Shown: positions 11,501 through 24,992 of the stretch, piece by piece | How positions within the stretch are numbered: position 1 is the first letter of the stretch | Layout: every line of letters starts with the position of its first letter | NCBI RefSeq assembly: GCF_028769735.1 | Contig: NC_088172.1 | Location: forward strand, 75,354,631-75,418,630 | From: Zonotrichia leucophrys gambelii | Lineage: Eukaryota; Chordata; Aves; Passeriformes; Passerellidae | Reading direction: 5' to 3' | Length of the DNA stretch: 64,000 nt | The notes under the pieces: generated by a model | Seen by the model: only the letters and a program-made list of their open reading frames with translations | The model's database searches: none | Told to the model about the DNA's origin: nothing | Made by a program: the position numbers and the translations under genes

Positions 11501-14500
11501 TTTCCTCCTGCTCTTGTGATGTGTTTGGAAAGGCCAAGCAAAGTTCATGCCTTTAAAGAAAATGCCTCAGCCACTGGTTTGGATGGTTTCTTTTCATGCA
11601 ATCCATGTGGTCTGTTGTCCCCATTCAGAAATGAGGGATGGAGCAGCATGTTCACCCCTGTGAACCAGCAAAGAACAGGGGGTTTTGTCTCTAAGTACCC
11701 TGAACCTTTGGAGTCCACTGGCTCCTTTTTATTTGGGTGACAGTCCCTCCTGCTCCCCTCTGTGAAGCTGCACTTCACATCAGCCAGCCAGATGCCCTTT
11801 CCATAGAAGGTGTACAGTTGGGAATGTGATTTCTTCATGGGTAGAAGCCCACAGCATGTTTTAGTGTATCCCGGCAGTGTTGTGCTGTGTGGTGGTAACT
11901 GCCCAGCAGAGGGTTAGGGCTGTGTGGGGTGACCATCAAACTTCAGGACATCACATAAGGATGGAGATACAAAGTCAGAGATTGGTGTCACCTCAGGTTT
12001 GGGTCACATCATGTTTTCTTTTGACATTAGAAGTCATCTGTGGAAGCACGGAGATTTAAGGGCTTTAGGAGGGAAAGGTGGTCTCAGGAAATGCATCCAG
12101 AATAAGGATTGAGGCAAAAGGGCTTAGCAGGGCAGCAGATGTGGTGAGATGAGAATAGCAGAGCTCTTCTGAGCATGTCTCTTTCAGAGCTAACTGCTGC
12201 AGTTATCCCATTAGGCTGTTCACCACTGCTTTTCCCTCTTTTTAGGGCAGTACTTTCCATGGAAAGCAGCCTCCAGATGTGCAAGCTGCCTTACAGCAGC
12301 TCCAGGCTATGTGCTTAGCTGCTCCTGGGTGTTCAGCAAACTCAAGCCCATGGAATGCACCCGTGTCTGTTTTCCTTTCAGCACCACTGCCTGGAGCAGC
12401 AGAGCCCAGGAAAGTCTGGCATGCCTGAGGAGGTTGTTAGGTGTCTGGTCTTAGTCCTTCTGTGTAATTCTGGGCTGGAGGGCCATTCCTGCCTTCACCT
12501 CCAGCAGAGAGCTGAAGGCAGGAATGCAGTAGTCCAGTGGTTGGTGTGCTCCACATTGCTTCTTGAGGTGACCTCCAAGCCATTTCCTTCATATCAAGTT
12601 AAGATTTTGGTGGTCTTAGTAGAGGTGAGCACCCTGGCTTGAGCTGGGGCTGTGGGCAAGAGGAACCAGGTTACTAAACTGCAGTTTTAATGGAGTCTCG
12701 TAGGCTTGATATTTGCTTGTGTGGAGCTGTGCTCCATGGATAAACAGTGACTCAGAGCAGCTTCATCCAGTTAAAGCACTATTTCTTTGTTTGCCCTAAC
12801 ATTGAGATAGAGCCTGCACGACATGAGGCTCACACTGCCGCGTCTCACCAAAAATGCAGTGCCCTCCTCCGAGCCCAAACAGCCGCTTTATCTCGCACGC
12901 CCTTATCAGCGGGTCTGGGAGCCAGGCTGCTCACCTTGAAGTACCACTTCAGTGCTCCTTGGTCTCTGCTGGATCTCAGTGCCCAGCGCCCAGCTGCCGC
13001 TCTGTTCCCTGTGTTCCCAAGCCAGGCCCAGCTCCTCTTGCCAAGCCCAGTGGGGTGGAGCGAAACCATTGAAAAGAAGAGCCCGATCAGCATCTCTCAA
13101 GTGCTAGTGGCTGGCTGAGGGCCAGCCTGGTGCATGCCAGTGACTCCTGCCTGCAGACCCCAGCCCCAGCAGTCAAAAGCAGGCAGAGCTGCCCTGAAAA
13201 CTCCAGAAGAGGTAAGTGTTCAGCAACCCTCATTTTTCCCAGCAGGTAGAGGTTGTTGGGCACTTGTCTCCAGATTAGATCTCTTTGGCAGCATCAGAGC
13301 AAATACCATGTAGAAGAGGAATTGGGACATCTCTGGGTCCTAATGTGCTGAGTGAGGTACAACAGATCTCTCAGGCTTTGGAGCAAGGACAGACTCAATG
13401 CTCTGTTTAATGTCCATCTATCTCTGCTGTGACCTTTGTTATTTATTCAGGGCCCAGCAGGAGGTCAAAATTGGTCTCTTATAACATCTGTCTCTCTTAC
13501 TGGAGTTAGTAGCTGCTGGGACAGAGTGCAAAAGGGGAACCGTGTGCTGTAGGACATCAAAGTTTTTCCAGTGGCACAGTTGTCTTGGTTTGGACATGTT
13601 TGTAGCCAAGGTTGCCCTGCTGCAGTTGGTTGTACTAGGTGCCATGCCAACTCTGTGTGTAGTGCCCTGGTGCCATGGGTTGGGTTGGCCATGCTGCTGT
13701 TGCTGGAAGCCTGACTGTTGAGATTTCCCCAGTAGATGCAGAAAGCAAATTCCTAGATGGTCTCCTATAACTGTCCTGGCTTGCTGGCCACATCCAGACC
13801 TCTTGCTGTGAGAGCCCTTTGCTGATATCTGCTGTTGTTGAGGAATAATTGAAGACTTTTCTCCTGCTGTGGCTGCCAAATCTCTTTACAACTCAGCATG
13901 AAGTCATGAAGGGAGCTCAGTTTTGCTTGCTGCAGGGCTGTGATTACCTTGACCTTTGGCGTTCAGCTCTGCTGTGGGTCCTTTGTAGACCAACTCTGCA
14001 AGGCAAGCACTATCTTAGGAATGCTTCAAGGAAGGTGGGAAAAGGTGAGAACATCCTCAGCCTGCAAATTGTAAACACTTGAAGCTGCAATCCGCTGAAG
14101 GACCTTGGAAAAGAATCAGCTTTTATCTGTTACAGGAAGGGTGCCAGTGCCAGAATTTGAAGTAGATGTTCCTGTTTTAGGAGCAGCACTGAGGCTGCTC
14201 CTGCTGAAGCTCATGCAGTACCCTGGCAGCTTGTCCCTCAGTGCCCACGAGGGAAGAGTGTTCCCTCTAGGCTTCCTGGTTTGCATTCTGGGTGTCTGCT
14301 GCTGGATGAGGGAGCCGGGCTGGTGGGCCCTTCCTTGCCAGTGCCAAGCTTCTTCACCAGTATGTGAAGGAAGGTTTTTCTATGTGCCACCATCTCCAGG
14401 GATGCTGCTCTGAGCACATGGACCCATTTTGCCACTGTTCTTGAGTTGTTGCATGGTTTCAATTTTCACATGTCCCTGTGGAGCAATTGCTCTAGAAGGG

Positions 14501-14799
14501 TTAGATAGTTGATGCTGCCTGAATGGCAGGCACCCACCAAAGCCACTCTCTTGCTCCCTTCCACAGCTGGACAGGGGAGAGAGAATATAATGAAGAGTTC
14601 CTGAGTTGAGGACTGGAAGAGAGCACTCATCAAATACCATCACAGGCAAAACAGGCTCAAATTAGAAATATTACTTGATTTTCCTGCTAACAAAATCAGA
14701 GCAGGATAGTGAGAAGTAAAATAACAGCTTAAAAATACGTTCTGCCCAGATCTACCTCCTATCCCAGTAATGCAGGGAGGACAGGAAATAGGAGTTTAG
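8579..14799. other. gene-free stretch
   Basis: No coding exon is recognised. The only locally unusual part is about 12830-12960, where several CpG dinucleotides and GATA-like TTATC/TTATCAG motifs cluster in otherwise CpG-poor sequence. It could be a regulatory element but carries no exon signature. An A/T-rich patch near 10420-10455 is simple low-complexity sequence. Confidence 0.45.
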
Positions 14800-15550
14800 G
14801 ATCAGTTCATCACCTGTTGTTTCTCCTGCTGCTTAGGGAAAGGAGACATTCCCCTGATGCACTGTGACGTCCTTCCCACAGGAGACAGCTCTCCATGAAC
14901 TTCTCCAACGTGGGTCCATCTCATGAGCAGCAGCTCTTTGTGAGCTGCTACTGCTTTGTGAACTGAACTGCTGCTGTGAGTCCATCCCACAGGCAATAGC
15001 ACCCCTCAGACTCTGCAGCGTGAGTCACTCTTCCACAGGGTGCAGTCCTTCAAGGACAGGCTGCTCCAGCATGGTTCCTCTCTCCACATATGTCTTGCAG
15101 GTTCTCAGCCTCCTCTCAGGCATTCACCTGCTCCAGTGTGCATCACCTCCATGGACTGGAAGGTGATTTCTGCATCCCCATGGTCTCCCATGGACTGCAG
15201 GGGCACGGTTGCTTCACCATGGTCTTTACCACAGGCTATGGAGGAATCCTCGCCCTGGTGCCTGGAGCATCTGCCCTCCCTTGTTCTCCACTGGCCTTGG
15301 TGTCTGCATACTCATTCCTCTCACATGTTACAACTGCACAATAACTTTTTCTTTCTTTCTTTTTACATATGTTATTGCAGAGGAGTTACCACCATTTCTA
15401 ATTGGCCCAGCCTTGATCAGCTTTGGAGCTGCCAGGGATTGGCTCTGCTGGAAATGGAGGGAGCTTCTGGCAGCTTCTCACAGAAGCCACTCCTGTAGCA
15501 GCCCTTCCATGCACCAGAGCTTGGCCATGCAAACCCAATAGGAAGAGGCA
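14800..15550 (+). repeat. degenerate avian interspersed repeat, probably LTR-retrotransposon derived
   Basis: The sequence alternates phrases such as CTCCAGCATGGTTCCTC, CCATGGACTGCAGGGGCAC and TTGGTGTCTGCATACTC, then runs through a T-rich patch into a segment encoding GSFWQLLTEATP (about 15450-15490). From memory this order of phrases, and that peptide, recur in many bird genomes and in spurious avian gene predictions. I therefore call it an interspersed repeat, probably retroviral in origin. The family name and true ends cannot be fixed by eye. The copy is diverged, with no intact gene. Confidence 0.5.
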
Positions 15551-16631
15551 TGAAGCTTTTCTGAAGTACCATGCGGGAGAGGTAGTGCCTCAGTCCTGTG
15601 CATGCCTAGTTTGGTGGTGTCAGCTTAGGGCAGGAGGACCGGGCAAGAGAGAAGCTCACCCCCAATAACTGCTGGCTGCTCAAGCAGCTTTCATGCTGCA
15701 GAATAAGGGATAGGGATGCTCTCAGGGTTGATCCACTGGGGTGTTCTGCCAGCCTCTGGTGAGCAATCAGCTGTGAAACCCTGAGAGGTGGCTTGGACTC
15801 CTCAGAGAGATGCTCATTGCCACCATTTGGTGACTTGCATCACCAAGGAGTTTCCTTGGTGGGAAGTGCTGGTCATACTTCATAGGCAAGGGATTGTAAT
15901 TGCACCAGTGAACAGAATTCTTGTGTCTTTGAATACTGTGCTGCAAGGAGGTAGAGACTTCTGTCATGCAGAAGAGAAGAGGAGGAGGAAACAGTCAATG
16001 TGACCTTGAGAGACTAGATAAAAACCCAGTGTTATGAGAGACACACACATTTTTTGCTCAAGAGGAAAAGCTGGATGTAGATGAGAATACCTAGTCTGTG
16101 ACTGGCAGGAAACAGATATGAGGCCTGAGGAAAGATGAATATGTGGTACTCCCCTCTACACAAGGGGATTAAGATCAGAGCTTTATGATGAGGTGAGGTT
16201 CCTAATAAACAAAGGAAAAAGGAATGAGAGCTGCAAGAGTGCAGAGCTCCTGCTAAAACATGCCCCTGTGCAAAAGGGACAAGATGGCATTTAGTCACTT
16301 GAGAAACGGGAGAGACATGGAAAAATTCAGAGTAAATATGAAATCACCAGGGAGATTGGTTTGTGTTTATGCCAAGCCAGATATCTTGCACCTGAGCAGC
16401 TCTCCTTAACAGTGCTTGAAAACCAAAGTGCTATTTGTGCAGTAAAGATCCTGTATGAATAGTTACTCTCACCTAAAAAATGAAGTGTGGGAGAGCTAGT
16501 CTGGGGCAGGCCCACAGGTTGTAAGGAAAGTGCAGGCCATATGCAGGTAGTATAAATGATGATAATAGTCATGCAGGAGATAATCAAGATGGCAACCTAT
16601 TGGAATATGAATCCCAATATAACCAGTTAGA
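15551..16631. other. gene-free stretch between two repeats
   Basis: No exon or RNA gene is recognised. Short frames on both strands show no family resemblance. If the LTR to the right is one end of a provirus whose interior lay on this side, remnants could be here, but I see no clear primer-binding site or gag-like sequence. Confidence 0.4.
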
Positions 16632-17144
16632 TGGTGCCTGGGCCAGTTCTGACCCTCGCTGCTGGGCCAAAGGCAGCACTGTGGTGTTTTACCCCAGAGA
16701 TACCTTGGCTGGCGGAGATTGCAGCGGGACACAAGCGCAAGTCCAGGCTTGTCAGGACTCCGTTTACCTCAGGAGAGAGAGCTTCTGGCGATGGTGAAGA
16801 GAAGGAAGGAGTGGATTCTGCTGGAGGGTTATATCCAGATGTTTATTCCACGGGTACAGAGGTCTGAGCCGGGGCAATTCCTCCAACAGAATGGAGGCCG
16901 CATGGTCTCATTAACCTTTTAAGCTCAGGACAGGGGAAGGGGAGGGGACAGGTGAGCTACCAACCAGGTGAAGGGGCAGGGTCTCAAGGGACTAGGGACA
17001 CCTATACAGGCCAATGTCCCCCAGGCCTGAGGGACCAATCACACGACGCCTTGCTGGTATGTTAGCCTGATTGACAGGGCACACTCAGCGAGGGGCGAGG
17101 GGGAAGGGAGAAGGTAAAACAGGACATTGCAACACACCGCAACA
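16632..17144 (-). mobile_element. endogenous retroviral LTR, probably solo
   Basis: Read on the minus strand, this 513-bp segment behaves as an LTR. It starts TGTTGCGGTGTGTTGC, contains a promoter-like CTTAAAAGG (plus 16915-16923), then a polyadenylation signal AATAAA (plus 16842-16847) about 70 bases further on, and ends in CA. The TG...CA termini fit an integrase-generated LTR. The segment also has more CpG than its surroundings. No matching target-site duplication is visible and no proviral genes are recognised on either side, so it is most likely an old solo LTR. The end at 16632 is less certain than the end at 17144. Avian ERV LTRs of this size are common. Confidence 0.65.
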
Positions 17145-20100
17145 TCAACCCATGAAGAACAGCCATTGTGCCAATGGAATCCATAAACTAGAAGCTGAAA
17201 ATTACTGGTAGTGTGAGGTCATGACATCTCCATCCTTGTCTTTGTTAAAAGTCTGCTGGGAATTGGTGAAGTTGCCCTGTTATCTGGGACTTACTCCCAG
17301 CCATATGATTTGGTTGCCATATGGCCACTCTCTGCAGAATATACCGTGGGCACTCCAGCACCTCATCGGTCGTGCTGCTCTGATGGTTCATTGTGTTTAT
17401 TGGATCACTACCAGTGTATGCCTGCAGGAAACAAGGAAAGCCAAACAGGAAGTGGTATTCCTTTATAAAGCACAATCTGGCAGACAAACTTGATATCTTT
17501 CTGAGATTTATAGGCTAGGAACTTGAAGGGAAAGTGACAGGTAGATATGTTTGTAACTTAGGTGTTTGATTTGGTAACTAATGAAACACTCAAAATTTAC
17601 TGTAAATCAGGGTGGCTGTGATTCTGCAGCGCAAACAGAGAGCTGATTGATGTGGATAAGTGTTTGATAGATTGGGCTTTCTCTTGATGGCAGAGGATGA
17701 GTCCCTTGCCATGAATTAGGATGCATGGATAGGTTCTTATGAGACACCACTGAGGGTGTCCATGTGGCATTGAGGCTCCATAGTGTTTGTCAGTAAGCAA
17801 ACAAGATGGGTCTGGAGGGCTCTCCTTCATGGTGCAGGAATGCCAGGTACCACGGCCATGTTGTTCCTTGTAGCCAGGTGGAGGCAGTCGAGCTGGCTTG
17901 GCAGCAAAACTGCATCATGCTGTTGTGTGGTGTCACTGTTGCACCAAACCTCTTTAGAGGGGAAGGGGCCGTCATCAGCCCTTCCCTGATGGCCAGGCAG
18001 GAACAGACACCCCTTGCCCAGGAGGTCCAAAGGGATGTGAAAATTGAGGCAGGAAGACAGCAGTGTGGGATGTGCAGCATGGGGGCAAATTGCAGAGCCA
18101 GAGAGACCTGATTGCCCTTAGGAGAGGACAGATTAGGCAGCTCTGATGTGAAGAGCATGAACCACAGCATACTGGTTTCAGGCTGTGGTGCAGCCCTTCT
18201 TGGCATGGTACATTATGTTCAGGGCACCATATGACTCGAAAGCACTACCATCAGATTGGAGGGAGTTCCTGTACAAGAGGCATAAAAAGGACCTATCTGT
18301 TTGGAGCTCAATCCTTATCACTTGGCAAGGTAGAGAGTTTCCAGTGGGTGAAGACAGCAGAGGAAGTGTTTTGCTGATGTTCAAAGGCAAGGCTTTTGTG
18401 ATTATCCTGGGTGATTTTGAAGGGGACTGAGTTGTGAAGTGGACAAGTTCCTGACCTTCATGAAACTCAAATCTTGGTTTTACATGGATCCAAATGCTCC
18501 CCACTGTTATAGTCTGCTACCATCCGTGCCAGGCACCATCACAGCTCAGGGTTACTTTTGTGGTCTGCAGTGCTTATAGTTGTGCTGGGAGCAGGAGCAG
18601 GGGTTCCTGAGCATTGGGATGTACACAGTCAGCAGTGTGCAGGCCACCACAAAATGGTGCTCTGAGCAGTGTGGGGTCAGGGCTGGCTGTGACAGGGACA
18701 GTACCTGCCAACACCAGGACTGGGAGCTGGTGTGCGCTAAAGAAAGGTGCGATGCCCTTTAGTGGTGGATATTTGAGGCCTACTGCAAAGCCCTGGGAGG
18801 ACACCCAGGGCAAAGGTGCACTTAGTTTTTGCTTTGGAGAAGCCAAGCCTGCCAGACCAAAGCTTTGTAGGCCTGGTGTCTAGTTGGCTAGAGGTGAAGT
18901 GTGCAGGGAGCTTTGTATTGACTGGAGGAGATGGAAAAGAGACAAAGAGTTGTGGGGTTTTGGCAGGCCCTCCTGCTTTCTGCTGATACAGGACTGATCC
19001 CTGTTGTAGGCTTGTCAGTGCTTTGCCCAGGCTTGTTGGAAATGTACCAGTAGCACATTTGCTTCTTGATGCTTTTTCCTTTGGCCTGCAGATCACGTTT
19101 CTCCTCACTGCACCCAGCACATCAGCACTTCTCCAGCCCTCAGCTGCCTGAATGCTCTGTGCCAGGTCTGAGGCATGGTGCAGGACAGCTTTCCCACTGC
19201 TGTTTCTGCACCAAGAGTGGTATTTTCCCTGTTTAACTGTTGTACTCTGGGAAGGGCTTTGAGCTAACTTGTAAGCCCCTTGCGCCCCATCTTTCCTGAG
19301 GCTATTCCCTACTTGCTTAACAGAGTCAGACTGTTCTTCCTGTGGTCTGCTTGTGGCTGCAAGCAGTTTGCTGAGAGCTCTGCTGGACTTTCCCACTTAG
19401 GTGCAGGTAACCTTGGTGGCTCTTTGAGGGGCAGGAAGGCTCGCTCAGCCTTGGGTGCCAGCTGCTGCATGAGAGTCCCCAGGTGCCCAGTGCAGGCAGA
19501 GACTTGGGGTGGCACATCCTCTGGGCTCAGGTCCCTGGGGTCACAGTGTGGGTTACTGTGGTTCTTGGGAGACCAGGGGGACCCCAGAGGAGCAGATCTG
19601 AAAGATACAGGCCATGTCTGAGAACCAAGGCACACCTCACCTCCCTGAATGCCATTCCCAAGAGATTTAAGAAGGTTTGGGTTTCTTTTTTTTCAGTCTG
19701 GAAATTTGGTATTCCAGCCCCAGACCTGCTGGTTTCTGGTTGCCTGTCTCTGCACCTCCAGCCTGCTGTGAGACTGTCACATTTCCCTAAATAAATGTGT
19801 CTCTACTAGAGCCCAATCCCGATGTTCTAATTACAGATGGAGTTATTAACATTTACTGGTGAGAAAACAAATGAATGTAGCTTGTGTGCTTACGTTGTTC
19901 GGTCTGTGAGCTCAAGCATCCGCTTTATTGATTTATATTTTTCTGCAGGCGTTTCTCAGGTCACCTCCTTGTGTCTGGCTGACATCAGTGCTGTGGCTGG
20001 AAGGACACAGACACTTGTCTGTGTCAGTGCATCTGTCTGTCTGTTAGCTGCTGTCCAGCTCCTGCGTCACTCCAGCCTGAGTCCCAGCACAGTGTTTCCT

Positions 20101-23100
20101 CTATTTTCTTTCCCCCTGGTGCCAGGGGTTTGGCAGAGAACCTGAATGCTGAGTATGAGGGACAAAGACTTCAGGGTGAGCTGGTGAGAATGGGAAATGC
20201 TCTGTTTGGGAAGACCTGCAGTGCTGTTTATGTTGTCTGCCCTGGCCTTACAGTGCTGCAGCAAGAGTTCAGTGTGGGACAGGCAGCCTCCTCAGCAGCA
20301 CTTCCCAGTCCCCTGCCTGCAAGTGGGATAACTCCACAAGCATCCTGATGCACACTTTGCAGTCACAGTAATCTTGGCCTTCCCAGCCTCACTCTGCATT
20401 CTTTCTCTTTCCATGGATAGATGGGAGCATAGAGGCTGGCCTGGTTGCTGTTTGGGTCCTCATTTGGGTGCTGACCTGCAGGCCAGGGACAAAGACAAGG
20501 AGGAGGAGCAGTCCTGCCCTGCCCTGCTGAGGCCACCAAGCTCTCAAGAACAGCAGTTCTCAGGGCTGTGTTTGCACAGGGCTGTACAGGCAGGAGCTGC
20601 AGCCCCAGGTGGGATGTGCTTTAGGGACTTCTGGCAGGAAGCTGTATGCCTCTGCTCCTGACACGTGTTGGTGAAAGCAGGGGACACTGTGGCCATGCTG
20701 GTCCTGCTGTGGAGCAGGGAACAGGTTTCTCTGTGGATGGGAGGAGCTGCCTCTCTTCCTCCTTCCTGCTGTTAATAGAGAAGGGGATGGAGTCCAGTAT
20801 TGCTGAATAAGAGTGGAAAATGCCTTTTGGCAAATCTGTCTTTGCTGTTTTGAGGAAGTCAGCATTAATTATGCAGAGTGCAGGAGGGGAAGCCTCTGGG
20901 GCTTGCATGGAACCTGGTTTGATGTCCTGCTCTTACTGTACCTTTGGCCCCACTATATTCTGTGGACCTTGAGCTGGTTCCCACCACTCCAGCCTCACAG
21001 CAGCTTCCCACCAACTCCCTGCACCTTGTCTCTTGGTGCTCAGGAGCTCATGCTGATGTTAGCATCTCAGCCCAGGCTGAGCCAAGCTTGCCCTGACCTA
21101 CAGCCTTTAAGGGGAAGGAGGGACCAGCAAAGGCACCTTTAACCATGTTCTAGTGCAGCACAGTGGTGGCAGCATAAGTTACAAGGAAACATGCAGGGTC
21201 CTTCCCTAGAGGGAGACACTGGGATCAAAACAGAAAGCTTTGCAGAACTACCTCTGCCTTCAGTATGTATTTGAGTTGGGGAGAGCAGCTGTTGCTAGAA
21301 AACTCCCCTTATCCCTCCCATACTGCTGGAAGGGATTTCCTTTCATAACTGGGAGCTGTGTTTCTGTACTACAAGACTGTGCGTGCTGCAGGCACCACCT
21401 TTCCTCCCTGGCTGTGCTTTGAGTGAAACACCCAACATCAGCTGCCTGCAGGGCTGGCCCTGCAATTGCAACACAGGACACATTGGAGCATCCCTGCCTG
21501 GCTGAGGGTGGGGGCAGAGAGTCCCCTGGAGTGAGCATCTGAGACCAAGGTGCAACCAAATGCAAGGAAAGAGGTATTGCCAGGCCCATGGATTGCACTG
21601 TGCATGGGAGCAGCTGAAAGACTCCTGGGAAAGGCCTTTGGTGAAGGATGCTAGCTAGGCACTATTGATGAAGACTGCAGAATTGGTTGCCAAAGCAGTT
21701 TCCTTAGTTGCCTAAATGGTGTTGTAACCTCGGAAGAACCCTGGTAAGTCTTACCTAAATTGATACAATGGCAGGTCACTTCTAGCCTGCTGTCAGATGT
21801 TATTGCAGCTGGGAGAGCTAGAAGGGCACAAGTGCTCTAGCATTCCTGTGAGCTTTCCCCTGCTTCCCACACACCTGAAGCACCTCTGTCTCCATGGGGA
21901 GTTCCCTGTGCTTACCAGCTGGGTGGGAGGTTGCATAACTAAAGATGATGTGAACTGCTTCTGTGCCTCTTGACTCAGCTCATGAAAAGGCAGTGTAAGC
22001 CTTGGGCACATGCCACATCTATTCCACTGCTGGATGTTCTGGCTGGGTTACTGAAGAGGCTAGAAAGCTTTATATCCAGTCCATCCTCTGGGCTTCAGGG
22101 GAAAAGTATATCTCTGGGACTTGTCTCTGTGAAATGTGTCTTAAATTACCTATAGGCTTGCAGAGTTTGTCTTCAGTATGTAATGGTTTGTATAAATAAT
22201 GTTTATATAGGGTTGTGGGCAATCTGAGCATATGAGCCTCATTTCTTTTATGAAAGACAACTGGAAAAATGGGGTTATAAAACATGCAAGAATGAGGTAA
22301 ATAGGTGTCTGCAGAGGAAAATCATAGTTCTCTTATATGTTGCAAGTCTTTCAGTATTATGGTAAAATAACAGCATCTGGCAAACTTCTGTAACTTGCTT
22401 AGATGTTCAGAAAACCTCTGAAATTTCTCACAGAAAACTGTTAACAAAACTGTCTGTTGGAGGAGATGTAGAGTTCTGGCTCAAAAATCAGCTGAGGTTT
22501 CACAAACAAAGTCAAGGGGTGAACTAGCAATTTCAATGTGACAAGAGCAGAGGGATGAGGTCCTTTGCTATTAATGACCCAGAAAAGGTAATGTGCAGCA
22601 AAGTTCCTAGAATCTGCCAATACCCTGGAGTCATTCAAGAGGAAGTGATTCCAAAGTGACAGCATTTGTAGTGAAGTGGTGTGAGAAGCTGAGAAGCATG
22701 CAGCCAGGTGTATTGGAAGAAGTGATTTGCTCTGGGACATGGCTGGTTTCTAATTTGCCTTGGCTGCTCCGGACAGTGGGATCTCAGGCTGATGACAGAG
22801 ATGCTTTTCTTCAATGTGCAAAGATGCCATCAGAGAAGTAAATCGTGCTCAGCCATGTGAGGAGCAGTGTAAGGAGAGATGCTGAGAGCATCAGAGTGCT
22901 GTTCTGGCAGTCAAGGTAATTTCCCTACCCAGGATGGAGTATGTGATGGAGAAAGGTTCTGGTCACCTTTCCACAGGGTCAGAAGAGAGAATGTGTTAGG
23001 AATGTGTGGGTGAGTGGTTAGAAGACACCTTGTGTCCTCTAGGAAGGAGAGAGCACTTAGGAGTGAGCTTAGTAGGTCTAGAAAAAGCAAATGCTTTTCT

Positions 23101-24984
23101 TCATTGTCTTTTTTCACAATAGAAGAACTCAGGGCTGTGGCGTTACAGTAGGACTGGCATCTTTACTCAAAATCTGAAACTCATTGCTAAAAGTTTACAA
23201 GGTTCCCAGAAAGAGGGTTGAGAGACATTTCTGTTTTTCAATCAGTTCATTTACATTGCACTTACCATTCATGCTCCAAAGTGTGTGATATTCCTTTGAG
23301 TCTCATCCCAACATTTTTTCCCTTCATTCACCTAGAGCTTCCAACTATCTAGTTAATTCAGCCAGGATGAGTTATCCTGTCTTCCTGATTTATTCCCAAC
23401 TGTGATCTCATGTCTTGGCTTGTTTTTCTCCTGCTTTTCTGCTCCCTTGTTCTGCTCTAGGCAGCCCTGCTCCACCTCTGTACCTGTGAACTACGTCTTA
23501 ACAGGCTGCTTTGTGGCTTTTCCAATTTGGCTGACCCCCTCTCAATGCCTGTACCCAGCTGGGCTTTTGCTCCTCAGGCTGCCCTTTGTCATGGTGCTTC
23601 AGGTGGTTTGCAGCTGTGCACCCCTTGGAGCTGAGCTGGGAGGGTCACTTTGTAGCAGAGCTCTCTAGGTCACCGCGGCAAATCACTTTGTGGTCGTTAT
23701 CCAGCTAGCGTTGTGCTGCCATGCTGATAAATCTCTGCAGCCAGGCAGGAGCTGGCCAGGATTATACCTGTGAGCTGGAGGTAAGAGCCCTGCATCCCCT
23801 CTGCTAATGTCACCAAACAATGCAGAGCTTGAAAGACAGTGGTGCTGGCAGCTGTCTCATCCTTTGGGCATGCCGTGGCTCTTTTGCCTAGCCCTGAGGG
23901 ATGGCATTTCTGGGGAGAAAAAAAAACCCAGGCATTGCCCAGAAGTGATACTGTGCTGTCCATCCTTTCTGTATGATTCATGGCTGTAGTGAAGGATTTG
24001 GGCTGGTTTTTGGATGATGGATTAAGAGGAATGGTTTAGGGATCAAAAGCCTGTATAGATCTTCCTGTTATCACTGTTCCTTTTGCAACTGATGGGATTT
24101 TCTCAGCCCTTTTCTGAAAAGTGGTTGTGTTTCTGCTGTCAGCGTGTCCCTCTCAGAGTTATTCAGTTCTCATTTATGCATTGCTACTGCAATCAATCTC
24201 TGTGTTTCTTATGGAGCTGCTGTGCACAGAAGGAGGACCTCCCCATGTCCAAGCAGTGATGCTGACCTGCATGCCACTGTGGGTCTTGTAACAGTTTGGG
24301 GAAGGCACTGATATAAATAAAATATTTGACCAGCTAAATAGTAGAGTCTAAGCCTCCTTTCTACCCTGTGTGCTTGCATCTAAATGGCCTCCAAGTCAGA
24401 GGAAGGAGGAAAAACAAGCAGGGGGTGTGACCAGCCCCTGATGGGTGCCCTGGGAGCTGGAGGCTTGAGGCCCGCAGTGAAGAGAGGGTGATGATTCAGC
24501 CTAATAAAGCTAATGGCTTTATGCAGCCAGGCAAAGGAAATTGTGGGAGCATGATGCAGCAACTGTCCTATAGCAGTTTGTTTCCATCATCCAGACGTGA
24601 CTCCATGCCCCATCCGCTCCACCCTTTCACTTTTTGCTGTACCTAAATGCTTTCCCTGCTGAGGAGGGGGAGCTGAGACACCATGTTCTCAGGAAGAAAA
24701 GCAGTCTGTGAGGCAGCTGCACCTAAATGCTGTGAGAGTGGACAAACAAGGGAGGGAGTTCTGGGACTCCATGGTGGGACAATAGCTGCTGAAGCATATG
24801 GGTTTTTCTGGCACCACCGAGCTCGGGCTTCTCAAATGATCTTGTCCCTGGACCCTGATCCCAGGAAAATCGAGTAGCACAGAGGAGCCCAAGCTGACAG
24901 GCAAGGTTGGCCCCCAGCTCCAACAGGGCTACGTTGCCATCGAACTGGCACATATCTAACTATCTCTTTCTCTCCTTTCCCCAG
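17145..24984. other. gene-free stretch upstream of the TMEM63B start exon
   Basis: No coding exon is recognised. Frames of up to 219 codons (for example minus strand 18737-19396) have no family features and are taken as chance. Near 19805-19955 an A/T-rich segment keeps several isolated CpGs, which is unusual for neutral bird DNA and may mark a conserved element. The sequence just before 24985 is a good pyrimidine-rich 3' splice site. Confidence 0.5.
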
Positions 24985-24992
24985 GGAAGACA

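Noticed and set aside
18737..19396. 219-codon minus-strand open frame
   Set aside because: Composition and sequence show no domain, and no splice-linked continuation was found. Treated as chance.
1..24984. MRPL14, expected upstream of TMEM63B
   Set aside because: No frame on either strand matches the ribosomal protein; it is probably outside the window.
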